Origin: Albifimbria verrucaria
Taxonomy: Eukaryota > Ascomycota > Sordariomycetes > Hypocreales > Stachybotryaceae
NCBI GenBank assembly: GCA_020081605.1
Contig: JAHREC010000062.1
Span: forward strand, 372,001-436,000
Direction of reading: 5' to 3'
Length of the DNA: 64,000 nucleotides
The notes beneath the pieces are model-generated. The model searched no databases. It was given only the letters and a program-made list of their open reading frames with translations, and had not been told where the DNA came from. Below are positions 33,937-46,212 of the stretch, one piece after another. Position numbers and translations under genes: made by a program. Numbering within the stretch: position 1 is the first letter of the stretch; each line of letters starts with the position of its first letter.

Positions 33937-34654
33937 AACGCGACGAGTTGGATATTACCAATGTAACTTTACAGGTGTCCTGGACGAGTCATGACATTTC
34001 TGGTCAGCTTGCCTTGATAGAATAGAAAAATTTGTTGCCTAACAAAGACAAAATTCATGTTTAAGTAACAAGTTAGACGTGTGCTATTTGCTACCATTGT
34101 GTAAAGCGCCTGTACAATATCAGCAGGGATGCAGGCAACGTTCCTACAATTCAGCCAGGTCCCTCGTCTGTAACTGAGCCACAACCCTTCGGGGTTACCC
34201 ATGGTTTCGTCCGTGGAATGCGGACGCCCATCTCATTTGTTTAACGCGTTGTTGTGAGAAATTAACACCTGAAAAGCTGCTTCCTTCATCGGTGGATTAC
34301 GTATGCCCCGTTGCAGGGTAGATTCAGGACAATCCGCTTCAAGGACTGCTTCTGAACGGTAAGCATTTCTTGGCAGTCTCAATATCCCTTTCAGGACTGG
34401 TGAGGGCATGTGTGTGGATGGCCAGCCATCAATTGACAGGGGCTCACTCGCCCAATTTCTTGGCATTTTTATTCACCTAATTTGGCCAAGTCTAATAAGC
34501 ATTCTGACATGACTAGGACGTCTCATCACAGGCACAGACAAACATTTGCGTCCATACATAAATAGCCGTCTTTCTATCTGATTCAATTCATCATTTTCTA
34601 TTGCAACTTGGAAATTTATACTAAGCGTGTTAGATGCTCGTCTAAATCTTCACA
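33937..34654. other. Intergenic; RTA1 promoter
   Basis: No gene-like frame is seen. The final 150 bases, with AT-rich words near 34610, should hold the promoter of the downstream gene. Confidence 0.5.
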
Positions 34655-35838
34655 ATGAGTGCCGGAGAACCCAGTCAGTTTCATCGTCATGTTGTAATGT
34701 CTTTCTTTGGTTGCTGATCTTCGCACAGTTCTGTACAGCCTTTATGTGTACGCTCCTAACAAGGAGGCACCCATAGTATTCGCTGTGTTATATGCTATTT
34801 CAACCGCGATGCATATATGGCAGTGTTAGTAAGTAAATCCTCCCAACACAGTGCTTGTCCTAGCTAACGTCCCAGCCATTACAATGTGCTTAAACTAACG
34901 GGCCTACACGTGGCTTGCGGCCTATTATTTGTGTTGGGTTACTCTCTTCGTGCATATGGAGCCCGTAATTACTTGTACAACCCAGACAGCGCAAAGCCAC
35001 TCCTTGTGTTTATCTTCAGCCAGGTCTTCATTTATGTGTCGCCGTAAGTAAAGGCATGGAAGTGTGTCTAAGGCGAATAAACTGACAAATCTCTGACTAT
35101 TATAGTCCTTTGCTGGAACTTTGCAATTATCACATTCTTGGTCGGATATTCTACTATGTGCCTTACTTCTCACCATTTCCTCCTGGGAAGGTGTTGACTA
35201 CGTTTGGGGGTATCATGATTCTAGTTGAAGCACTTAATGGCCTTGGGGTATCTCTGTCAGTCAACTCATCTTCATCTTACCAAGTGCAAGCAATTGGTAA
35301 TCACTTGACCATAGCTGCCATTTCACTTCAGCTAGTTGTGATTCTCATTTTTGTCGGCCTCGCTGGGTTATTCCATTGGAGATGCAAAAATACCACTGTT
35401 CAAATCAAGGCGGTTAGCAAAATGCTTTGGATACTGTACGGAAGCATGTTTCTGATCTTTGCAAGGTGTATCTACCGACTGGTAGAGCACACTGGGGGCA
35501 CAAAGAAGGATCTGGACAACCTCGAGGCTTTGCGAAAGTTGAGCCCAATTTTACGATATGAGTCGTTCTTTTATGTTTTCGAGGCGACGCTCATGTTGGT
35601 CAATTCGGTTCTCTGGAATATCTGGAATCCTGGTCGTTTCCTACCAAGAAACTACAATGTTTATCTGGGGCCAGATGGCAACGAGATTGAGGGCGAGGAA
35701 CAAGCAGATAATCGACCATTTTGGGCTAAAGTGGTCAATATTATCAGTTTCGGTGTCCTCTATAGCAAGAAAAGACAGACTGGACAGTTCCAAGAACTTG
35801 TTAATCTAGGGGGACGGCAAATAAGGCTGCTCAAATGA
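34655..35838 (+). CDS. RTA1-like seven-helix membrane protein
   Basis: The RTA1/RSB1/RTM1 family comprises 7-helix membrane proteins linked to resistance to 7-aminocholesterol, sphingoid-base release and other lipid stress. Four exons are joined at Y-x-x-Y type sites: MSAGEP then ILYSLYVYAPNKEA, WQCYHYNVLKLTG, and FIYVSPPLLELCNYHILGRI. The family's conserved EGG-like loop region is present as LGRIFYYVPYFSPFPPGKV, and the R-x-x-(Y/F)-R segment as FARCIYRLVEHTGG. The C-terminal tail is cytosolic and charged. No breaks appear in this gene. The transport substrate is unknown. Confidence 0.88.
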
Positions 35839-36884
35839 TGGTTTGCAGAGCGTATATCGCGTAGATACATCTCATTAAACTGATGGTATCATAAAGACTT
35901 GGTTAGTATATTTCAGCGAACATACCACTTCAAATAGACAGCAAGTTTCCTATTTCACTTCTTGCAATAGAAGAATTACCTCTTTAAACTGAACTATCCT
36001 GCCCCCCGAGTCGGACAGAGAGCCGAAAGCAAGCCAAGCCGTGCCAAGCACTCCTCAGCAATTGACCCCTTACTTGGACTTAAATAAATTTACAGTAAGC
36101 CTAACATAGGCTATCTTATTGAGTAGAAGGCTTATTTAAAGTCTCAGATGGCTCAGTATTATCCTGAGGAAAGAGAAAAGGCAACAGAATCCACCATGTC
36201 GGAAAAAGCTCGTAGGATGACTCTAAATTAGGATTATGTGTGTTGTTTTAGAAGTGACCCATTAATATATATCTCTTCACCAGCATGTTGTGCATATATC
36301 AAGTGGTTTCTCCACATCCTCTTCGTAGTGCATAGGCACCGTGGATGTAAATGTCCTAAATAGGAGAAATGCGACTCTATCTGGGCATTGCTAGCTTCTC
36401 GATTGCTTTTAAGGTTGGGGTATTGTTTGTGATATAGTTGATCCAACGTAAAGGCTTAGCTGGAGTCGGAGTTTTAAACTCTTGATATGCGTTTGTTTTG
36501 AAGAACCCGAGCGATCACAACCCTGCTACAAATAGGGATTTATCAGCGTTATATTAGACATTTGGTCCCTGAAGCGCTGTGATGAGTGATCGTATAGAGG
36601 CGAATAAACTGATAAAACTTTGGCCACTATAAAAAGAAAGAGTTATTGTCGCTCGGGTTTGAGAAACCATGGATTACCGACTATCTTGGCATCAGCGCTG
36701 TGTTCAGGTTTGCGGGCGAACATCATTTGTAATAATGTTACAATATATTATGGGTCTATTCTCATTTACCTATTCGAAAGCTTTCCTATTTTGCTCCATA
36801 GTGGCACCACACATGGTAAGGAGTAATCGGAGTGCAGCACTGCCATCGTTTTCGAGGTTTGTTACCCTTCCCTGATCTATCGTA
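35839..36884. other. No gene recognised
   Basis: AT-moderate sequence with short frames only. It separates the RTA1 gene from the 3' end of the HET gene, which runs leftward. Confidence 0.5.
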
Positions 36885-38659
36885 TCAAACTAACGTAATT
36901 GTACTCCTCGAAGACCCAACAGAGCCTTCAGCAAGCAGATAGCCACAGCGTCTGTAGGTGTCCAGCTTGTGTTCATCCCCAATCAGAACCAGTCCCTTTA
37001 ACCACTTCTCCCGCACGCATACAACTAGCAGCAAGAACTGTTCCAATAGAGGATCGAACTGGTAATCAGCGTGTAGTGGGTACGGTTCTGCCTCTCCGGG
37101 TAACTGCACAAATAATGCATCCCTTCGCCTATCCAGACCTGAACCTCTACTGTTGGACCTTCAACAACCAATGCCGCAGACTCGGGAGTGCCGAATGGAT
37201 TTGGCCCAGGGAAACACTATGTGACACGACACGCACGAGCGCCTCCTTGTCGCCTTCTTCATTGTGATCAAAGCGCACTGCTGTTTTACATGAAGCCCAG
37301 GACCATGAGGGTAGGCGGCTGACAGGACTTTGGTCTGGAGCCTTCGAACGAGCTCTAGAGCGTCCCGGTGTACAAAACCAAAGCAGACCCCACGGCATTT
37401 CTTCTTTCCATATGCCAGCTAGATACTCCGTGCTCGTCCAACCTCGGAGCTCTCCGAATCGCTTCGCTGTTCCCGATAGCGCTGGTAGTCGATCCGACTC
37501 TCGAGTAAGTAGTGTGCGGCTGTAGTCGGCGACAATACTGTGCCATCGTATTCCAAGCATATCAGGTTCGCTCTTGTTCTTGGCATATGCTAGAAGTGTC
37601 TCCTGGTGGTGACATTCGCAACGTATAGCTTCACGGCACTCCCAAACTAGCTCGGTCGAGGTAAAGTGAGGAGTGCGGCGCGAGAGCATCCGCTCCTGAA
37701 ATGCCCAGCCTCTCGTCGAAAGTGGATACTTTTCTGCATTAACAACTTGCTCGACACTGCAAGCACGGTTGTCCAAATAGAAAGGGTGGTCGCCCCATTT
37801 CTGCGGGCGGAGGTAAATGGATTTGTTTTCACGTTTGCAAAGAAGTTGAGCATCGCCAATCTCTGTGCTACCAAGGAGATAGGTCTGGTTGCCACGTTTG
37901 TCAAGAAGACGTGGAAGTATCCCGGGACCTTGACCACCTGGATCGCCGGACAAAGCGGAAATGGTAAGGAAAGCATTGGAATACACGTCCGCCATATATG
38001 GTGCCTGGGAATGCCAGTCGCTCAGGTCATCCAAATCCTGACAAATGCACAAACAGTCGACCCAAAGATATCGGAAGCCGAGACGCCAGACTACTTCTAT
38101 TGCGTCTTTCAACAAAGGATACAGCATGCTTGGAGGTACAGCCTGAGTAAGTATGTGAAGATTGTGACGTGACAATGAACTTTTCTGGGTCATTGGGCCC
38201 CAGCGATGGCTGAGACAGACATACTCTTGCGGAGGCAGCGCGTTAGCCCCTCCACAACCCTCATTTTGGGCGAATCCCAGTCATGAAAGGCCTCAATATG
38301 AAGTAGACGTTTCGGCATAGGGCCCGAAGCTTCAAGGAAGCAGTTTCGATGATCCTGGCGACAGCGCCGTGACCATGTCATCGCAGTTTTCAGTGCAGTC
38401 GCAATTGGTATGTTTCTTGAGGAGAGTTGCCAACGCCGATGTAAGGATTCAAGGCAAGCAGAGGTTCAGTCGGCAAAACCTCATGATCCTGCATCGTGAA
38501 AATTTGGTATACGTTATCTTCAACTCGAAGCCGCCCTAGCCTCCAATGATATGAAGAATGTGAATATTTGGGCAACTTTTTGAGAGACTTGCATATTTGG
38601 CAGCCCCTCTTGGCAGAATCGTCGACTATCGTTGAAGATATTTCGAAATCGGTCGCCAT
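36885..38659 (-). CDS. HET-domain (heterokaryon incompatibility) protein
   Basis: HET proteins trigger programmed cell death when non-self is sensed during fusion; the domain is TIR-related. Its three blocks are seen in order: EYVCLSHRWGP, then AIEVVWRLGFRYLWVDCLCI, then STRGWAFQERMLSRRTPHFT. Before these is a Cys-x-x-Cys stretch (RGCQICKSL) and the PKRLLHIEAF lead-in. The C-terminal part has the usual WSWAS motif (PSWSWASCKTAV) and an extension ending near GSSRSTITLV. Breaks lie near 38406 (A run), 38252 (G), 37219 (G) and 37111 and 37096, each mended by one base. No intron is evident. The start is the ATG at 38659. There is no NOD module, so it is a stand-alone HET protein. Confidence 0.85.
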
Positions 38660-39600
38660 CCCACAAGCCTGACCGCTCGTTTCCGGGGTATCAGGCCGTG
38701 CAGGGCATGGTCCGTTTCTAAGATGAAGAGATTCTCATCCAATTGAAACAAACAACCTCCACACCGTCGCTGCCTAGAGTCTGTGGTGCAATCTTTGGCA
38801 ACCACTGGTTGGCTTTTTGACACTGTATCCAGCCATTTCAGGAGCGCTGATTGCAAGAAGGAATGGTTAGAAAACAACGGCGAACGAAACCACTGCAATC
38901 CCTCTTGTGATATCCCTTCCAGTTGACAACCGACTTGGCTTGGTCAGAGGAGATGAAGAGGCAGACGACATAATTCTTGGTAAACAATGCAAATGAGACT
39001 GTTAGATGGGGAGGATGAATGCGGAGTGAGAAATGTCGAGGACATTGCACTGGTGCCCTGGTTGTCATGAGCCTTGCTCTCCGCCTTGCATAGCCACAGG
39101 CCGATCCGAACAAATGGGAGATGGGTTGATGTTGATACCTGGAAAGTCGCCACAGTCATTAAAAAAATTAAGGATAATAATAATAAATAAATAAATAAAT
39201 TTAAGAAAAATAAAAATGATAAAATAAAATAAAAATAGAGGAAAAAACAAATGGAATTTGCGAATCCCCTTTCTACATAGTGGCACGGTCGCCAGACTCT
39301 CCCTCAGCCGCACCCAGCCTTACTACCATGGTCCATACGGATAGGATAGTCCGTGCAGCAATGCCGCAACTTATTCACTATTTAATTTGTAAGCCACAGG
39401 CTCTGTTTCCATTGGTAAAGCCGACCTGAAGATGTTGCTGCATTGGCCTTTTGCTCCTCCCACCCAGCCTTATTCTATCGAACAAACAAGAATGGTAATG
39501 ATATTCAACTGAAGACTTCCAATAACAACGACTCAGTACTCAGTATCCTGGAGCAGAAACATATCGGGCCATTTGGTCTCCATGCAGGTCTTTCTTCTTT
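38660..39600. other. Intergenic; A/T simple repeat
   Basis: A minus-strand frame at 38626-38898 (LLKWLDTVSKSQPVVAKDC) is open but lacks a known domain; it may be 5' leader. An AATA/AATAAA repeat lies at about 39160-39240. Nothing else is supportable. Confidence 0.45.
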
Positions 39601-42425
39601 CTACTCAGGCCGAATCTGATCTTCAGTGATATCTACCACACCGCTCAGCCAGCTGTCCCACGAATTTGGGTCCTCCTCATTTTCGAAGTACTTGAGCCAT
39701 CTCAGCAATATGCGGTAGGAACCTTTCCCGAGATCTATTCCTATGGCGCCTGTCACGTCGAGGGGTAGGATTGCCAGGTATACTGGTAATTAGTTTGCGG
39801 AGGAAAGTCATTTTGTACGTCGACAGTCCCAATGACCGGAACACCACCTACAGTTCCATTCTCCGCCCGTGTTGTTTCTGTGAGATTGCCAAACTTGACG
39901 CTGGGGTCAAATCCATACCACGTCGGAGTAAAATTTGTGCTGGCACGAACAATGTCCATCCGAAACTGGCGCACGGGCTGGAGGGAGGAGAATTGAGCAA
40001 TGATGACGTGTGGCCACTGAAGCGAGAACGAACGACGATTGCCAATGTCAGCTCCGTCGCTATTGGCAAACACTTGCGGTGCAGACAACGGATCGCGATC
40101 GGGTATGCGGGCGTCTGTGCGTTGTTCCTCTGTGAGATTCCTCAACCCAATGACGGGTGCGCTACTGTAGTTGTAGGCTGGTCCCATGTATGGAATGGTG
40201 AAGTGCTCGCCACGAGAGGAGTCAATCACAATGAAGCCGGATAAGATCGGAACCAGGTTGGGCTCCATGTGTGAAGGAAGTGATACGGCGAACGACACAT
40301 TCATGCTGCCACCTGCTGGTATCACAACCTCAGTTTCCTCATCGAAATCAATGCTGGCTGCAAAGTCTTGAGGCAGGAATCCGGGTTTATTCGAGCGCCC
40401 AGGGCCTTCTGCAAAGGCGGAAACACCGGTGGCGGGTTGTGTGCTCAAGTTATATGTTACATCGCTATCGGAAGGATTGCTGATCAATATCTGTGCTTCC
40501 CTTCTTTGAACCAGACTTGGACTACTCGGTTTGATAATGGATACGGCATGGAAGGCATCATAGGCTTGAATTAACCCAGCACCTTGTTGGACGGTTGGGG
40601 ATAGTTGATCGACGCCTGCCATGTTAATTGGCTTGGCTGTCCCTTTCAGGAGGTCAAAGATCTCATCAACCGACAAAGAAGGATGGCGAGACTTAATGAG
40701 CGCATAGACGCCAGATACATAGGGCGCCGCCATAGACGTTCCGCTAATAATTCCAAAGCCGCCACCGTTTTGCAATACGGGGTATGTCGATAGGATCGAA
40801 CCGCCCGGGGCGGCTATATCAGGCTTGAAACGAAAATCGGTATTTGGGCCTAGCTTCCTGTTAGATTTTTCTCTGGGACAAATAGTAGATTTTCAAAGTC
40901 CTACCAACGCTCGAGAAATTATTCGGAGAAATTCCACCTGGCTGTTCTACCAAGAGAGGTGCCTGTGAACGAACGAGCAGTCGGTAAGATCCAGGTTTCT
41001 CGGATGCTTCAAACAAATTTCCATCGACAGTTGTTGCGAACGGAAAGTCAAACCCATTCGAATCCAGCATCGGTGTCGGCAAGCCATATGCCTTCATAGA
41101 TATCTCGTCGTGCGCAGGGTCTACGTAGGTAACAACTCGGGTATAGTTTGCAGCAGTGGCGAGAGTCTGGATTCGATCCAGCCCACACTCAACACCCCTT
41201 CTAACTGCAACGATGTAGTTGGATATTGGCTCCGAGAGGCTGCTTGGAGGTGGATAGTCGGACGCTGAGCAGCCAGAGCGGGCGGCGTTGTCGTCATTAC
41301 CGGCCCATGCGACGGGATATTCTCCCGTGTCAAACGGGTACAGGGCCGCATAGCGAAATTCTGCGCCGTTGGAGTCACTGATAGGATACGTAGGGAACTT
41401 GGAGTTTTCTACAGACGCGACGGCGACTGCACCCTCTGATCCGCCTGGCAGGACTATATTGAACATACCACGCGCACCATAATTGCCAGCGGAGGCGATC
41501 ACGGCAATTCCCTTGGTCTTCAGGGCAGCCACAGCAGCTGGTAACGGACTGAATCGTCCCATGGTCCAAGCAAAGACTTCAAATGACATGCTGACAACGT
41601 CGGCGCCATCATCGACTGCCCTCTGCAATGCCGCGAGGATGACGTCGTCACCTCCATCGATATTTACGCAAGCAATAACCCGATACATGCCCAGCGTTGC
41701 TCGCGGAGCCACACCCATCAAACCTGCAAACTTGGTCGCGTTCGAAGGTACCTCCATTCCAACGATGCCGGCAACGTGCGTGCCGTGGAAGCCTTCGTAG
41801 CACTCAGGTCGAGGGTCGGGCTTAGGCCTCAAGACATAGTCGATGACTCCATACTCGTCGCCAACATAATCGTACCCAAACTCAACCTTGCAGCCCTTCC
41901 CGAAGCAGCCGCCTAAAGCTGGATTCAGATAGTCTATCCCGGTATCCAGGATAGCGATACGCACGCCGTCTCCGAAAATGCCCTCCGCGTGAAGTTTGTC
42001 GACGCCTGTCATAGCGTGCGGGCTGTTCCAGTCAACTCTGGCCCCTGCAGACTTGTTGAAGGCTCTCTGTTCATTTCTTTTGTCAAAAAATGCCCCTTTT
42101 GTAGTATTCATGCCAGGCATGGTTGGGCGTTCAAATTTGACCAGTGGCACAGGGAAGACATTTTCGACACCGGGGAGAGCACGGATTTTTCAACGTCATC
42201 CTCCTTGAGCACGACGGAGGCGCCGTAGAAAATGCTCTCGTCATAGAATTCATGCCTAACTTGGACAGTCACCGAGGATTCCGCAGCTTTGGCGACTATT
42301 GTGTCGGGAGTGAGCTCAGCTGAGTCCTTCGATAATTGCACATAGTAGGCCTCTGGCAGAACTAAAGAGTCGGCGACGGCAAGGCAGCAACTTGCAGCAA
42401 GCGTCAAACAGGCGAGAAGCCGCAT
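39601..42425 (-). CDS. Secreted subtilisin-like serine protease (S8, minor extracellular Vpr type)
   Basis: A secreted endopeptidase with signal peptide MRLLACLTLAASCCLAVA, an I9-type prodomain (ending near EKIRALPGVENVFPV), and the S8 domain. The triad is Asp in RIAILDTGIDYL, His in GFHGTHVAGIVG and Ser in GTSMAAPYVSGV. A PA insert lies between His and Ser, and a C-terminal Fn3-like domain (C5a-peptidase type) follows. An intron at about 40860-40907 sits after NNFSSVG. Breaks at the A run near 42187 and at 39790 are mended by one A each; the second restores a family-like tail (GKGSYRILLRWLKYFE) ending at 39601. The length, over 900 residues, suits this subgroup. Its place among self-recognition-type genes may be chance. 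Confidence 0.88.
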
Positions 42426-42929
42426 TGTGTAGCTATCGGGCGTCCCTCCGTACGAAGAACGATGGAATATTGAGATAGGAACAAACTCCTAGCGCTACAA
42501 TCTTTTCTAGCAAATCGCGTTCTTAAGATAATAGTCATCGCCAAGCATACTATGCTATCTCCGCGTTGACTCCGTTTCAGATAGATAGACTGAAGTATCT
42601 CCTAGGACAGGGGTAGGGATCGTTAACTTATCTTTTCCATGTATCCACAGGCCATGGTACCCTAAATGAGCCTAAACCTCGTATTCAGGATATGCACGAT
42701 TTCTGCATACAGTAACAGAATCCACTCAAATCAAATAAGACAGGTCAGAGATTATCGGCCGTCTATGAACGTACAAATACGCTGCTGAATTTATTAATCT
42801 GGGTTGAGTCGAAGAAATTCACCACCATATAAACCAGCTGACCGTTTAACTGAACTTTTATATTTCTATAACTCACAAGTAGGAGCTCTTAGCAGCCTAT
42901 GCCCTCTCCACCCAATCAAATATCATAGC
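42426..42929. other. Intergenic; protease promoter
   Basis: No gene-like frame. It holds the 5' side of the leftward protease and the 3' side of the leftward kinase-ankyrin gene. Confidence 0.5.
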
Positions 42930-45719
42930 TTATGGCATGGGTGGAATTTCAACCTGGATAAAGTAGGTTATGGGTGCGGAATCAACTATCCATAACTTTC
43001 CCATACATGCTTCATCAGGATCTCCCATGGCAATCAAAAGATTCTGTTGCCAAGATTCCTTCGACTCCCTTGCTATTATAAGGAGATCAGAAATAATGGA
43101 TGCAGCTCTGTACATGTTTTGCCACGCATCTTGGCATACATTTCTATCCTCGTCTAATATCGGCAGTTCTTGGGAGGACAACGTTTCTTCAACTGTTTCG
43201 CGTGCGTCTTGGAGAGCAGCCTCTGAGACTGCAGCGCCGTTGAGTAGAAGGTGATAGACGGCTTGAACATTGCTTGAGCCTACTGCCCATTGCAAAGGCG
43301 AACCTTTATAACCCTGCTTGTCGTTCAATGACGCACCTTTTTCGAGGAGCAAAGTCAAAATCGATAACGGAGCCGCCGGGCTAGAAGGGGTGAGCACAAG
43401 GGTAATCATGCTACTACTATCTGGCGTAGGACAGTTGGGGTCAGCCCCGTGTTCAAGAAGTACTGTGAGATTCTTCCAGGCGCGGCACACCGTAGCGGTG
43501 TATGCAACGGTCCATCCAGTCAGTGGGCCATCGGTAGTCACAGACTCGAGCACTGCCGAAAGACTACCGTCGATGCTCAGGTGCTGGCATAGGAGAGTAA
43601 TGAACGAGGGGTCTTCGTGACGATTTGCCAGATGTAGTCCCGAAGGACGACTCTCTTGAGCTTTGATCACTCTCCCGCCAATAGATAGAAAGTATTCGAC
43701 TATGTGGCGGCGTCGGAAGATGATTGCGAGATCCAGATATGCCATGTCGTCCCAGACGTCCTGTGGGTTCACTCTATATTCATTAGCAATGTACCGCACG
43801 ATATCCAAGCTCCCATGAAAAATCGCAGCTGCCATGAGACGGTGGATAGCATCGTCGTTGGAATGTAGTCCCCGGTCTCGGGCAATGATTATGAACTCCT
43901 CCAAGGAATTATTGAAGACGCTGCGTTCAATACCGGAGGAATTCCTAATCAGTGATAAATCATAAGCATCAGAATCCACCATATCAAAGTCCGCGGTCCG
44001 ATTAGCCGTGAAACGACTAAATTGAAGTAGTTGATCCCATGGAGACGGCTCATTATGGATTTCTTGGTGTATATCCTTGCTACTATCCAATGCTGCCTCG
44101 AACCGTTCAAAATCAATATCCCTCCTAACCATACTAATATATTAGCACTTTCTTCGTCGGGCATTTCGGAGAATCCCTGAAGTGTTCGAAAGAGTACAGC
44201 CTCGCTAATCTTTGGAGACTTGAAGGAAGGATGAGTCAATCTCATGATGTGGAGGCCGAATTCCTCTAAAATATCCACTGCATCCCTATCCATCATGATT
44301 GCTGCAACGGCAGGGTGGGATCCAAATTCTATAGCTTTCAAAAGCCATTGTATCTTAGCTACTACGCTCCAAGGGCCGCCAATAGACGATCCAATGGCCC
44401 CTGAGTAGAGTCCAGCTAGTGTGATGGCACTTCGGATAGCCAGGTCCGTATCCGAAGCATCGGCGTATTCGAGACGCAGTTTTTCGATCAGATGTGTCGG
44501 CATAGGAATCTGGCTCAAGGCTTTGACCTAATTACTTATGAGTAAAGTGAAATTTGCGTCATCATCGGCATCTAACAAACCCTGGGCTCGGTGGGTTCAG
44601 TCATCAATTGGTCCTCAACTATTCCTGAGAGTGACTGCAACTCCCTACTTCTAATTAGTATCCATTGCCGGAGCTGTCGAATTTGGCTTTCTGAGTTACC
44701 TGGTCTCGGCGGCCGGATCAATGCTCTTTGTCACTTGAAATATGGACGGTCGCGTGCTTGGGTCAACACGGAGGCATTCATGGATTGCGTTTATGAAAGC
44801 TGGAATGACACACCTTTGGCAATTTTATCCAAAAGGTAAGTAGCTGCTCGTCCGCTGTGCTGCATGTCGTACTGTTCGTCAGTAGGAAATGGCTGTTCTC
44901 TGCATCGTGTCATGATAGACCACAATATCAACCCATAGTTGTATACGTCGCGTGAGGGGCTATTCACCAGAGCAGAGAACGGACTACCGTGAAGATATTC
45001 GGGTGCGCTGTACCAGAAAGACCCGTTAATTATCCGTTGGGTATGGGCCGCGACACCGCAAGTGCCCAAGTCAGCAACCACAGCTGTCAACAGTTCGTTT
45101 CTATGATACAGAAGCACATTGTCGGGCTTCAAGTCGCCATGGACCAAGCCACAGGCATGCAAAGCGCCAATTCCGTCGGCGATGTTGCATGCCAACCTGG
45201 TAAGATCAGCGGCTTGCATATTAGCTCCCTCACTCGCGCTCAGGTACTGCTGAAGGTCTGACAGGGCAAGTTCAAATAGCACGCAAGGTCGGACGCCTAT
45301 TGGGTCAGTTTCCTCTTGAAAATATACCCCAAGGACACGCGGGAGGTTGGGGTGATCTTTGAGCTTCATATTCGCCAAAGTGCGAAGCTCTTGGATAATG
45401 CTTGTCAAGCTTGCATGCTGAAGACTATCCTCCACAGCTTTCTTTTCCCTAGTAAAGGACGCAATTGGCTGCTTAACCGCAACCACAGTGCCCGGCTCCG
45501 TCACGACGTCAGCTCGATAGGTTGCGGAATATGAGCCTGATCCAATTTTTTCCCATGATGCAACCCGCAATGAATCGGGGAGTAGACTTTGATGCCGAGT
45601 GCGCTGGTGTATGACAGGAGATCCTGATAGCCGACAAGCCCGCTCTGTGTTTGAATGGTGGCTACGGCCAACTCCAGATCTGACAAAGTCAAGTCGCCAC
45701 TCTCATCGGTCGTATCCAT
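42930..45719 (-). CDS. Protein kinase-ankyrin repeat protein
   Basis: The N-terminal half is a Ser/Thr kinase: Gly loop IGSGSYSATYRADV, lysine in VVAVKQPI, catalytic HGDLKPDNVLL (HGD for HRD), VADLG for DFG, and SAPEYLHGSPF. After an intron (GTAACTCAG donor near 44704, acceptor near 44528) a helical region leads to ankyrin repeats with LLEHGADPNCPTP, LLLEKGASLND and SPLQWAVGSSNVQAV. Breaks near 45590 (A run), 44814 (G) and about 44140 are mended by one base; the joined sense argues for one gene. Kinase plus repeats without a clear NACHT/NB-ARC fits the wider fungal NLR-like or allorecognition group. An AGTTC pentamer repeat lies just upstream at 45803-45828. The function is inferred from domains only. 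Confidence 0.75.
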
Positions 45720-45802
45720 TCTTACTACTTGTTTCCAGGATGATCCTCCAAGAATCAGGGAAGCTTTGGGGATTCTCTGTTGTACATATATTGAGATGAT
45801 CC

Positions 45803-45828
45803 AGTTCAGTTCAGTTCAGCTCAGTTCC
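45803..45828. repeat. AGTTC pentanucleotide repeat in kinase-ankyrin upstream region
   Basis: About five near-perfect AGTTC units (one with AGCTC) lie roughly 85-110 bases upstream of the kinase-ankyrin ATG. It could be length-variable between strains. Confidence 0.8.
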
Positions 45829-46212
45829 CGCCCGAATGTGCAGAAAGTCTCCCCAATCCCTACAAGCCACGTCACACTCGTCCTATAGTACAATTGAGAC
45901 CGGGCTGTGCGGTCTCAGCTGCGTATCTCCATCCTCTTACTGAGATATCAGCCGGCCGCGCCACATGTAGTCTACAAATCAATACCTCCAAGACAGTCAC
46001 TTTACCCCTCACCATGATAACCACTGTTAGCCTTGAGGACTACTGGTATTTTGAGATCATCCGGTAGCACGCTCAAGGTGAGTGCATATTTCACTCTTAC
46101 CCCAATGTCTTGACCTTGGTTTGCGTGAGTACTTGTTTGGGCGACTGTCTTAAAGGTGCATACTCTTGTGTTACTGACCATTCAAAGGACAAATCTAGGC
46201 AAGCAGGCAAAA
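45829..46212. other. Divergent upstream region of two kinase-type genes
   Basis: The region between the kinase-ankyrin gene (leftward) and the esterase-pseudokinase gene (rightward). A short open frame at 46110-46520 is a shadow of the next gene. No operator recognised. Confidence 0.45.

Noticed and set aside
36885..38659. HET gene as a pseudogene because of five frame breaks
   Set aside because: Every break is mended by one base at a homopolymer and all HET blocks are intact, so sequencing error is the simpler explanation.
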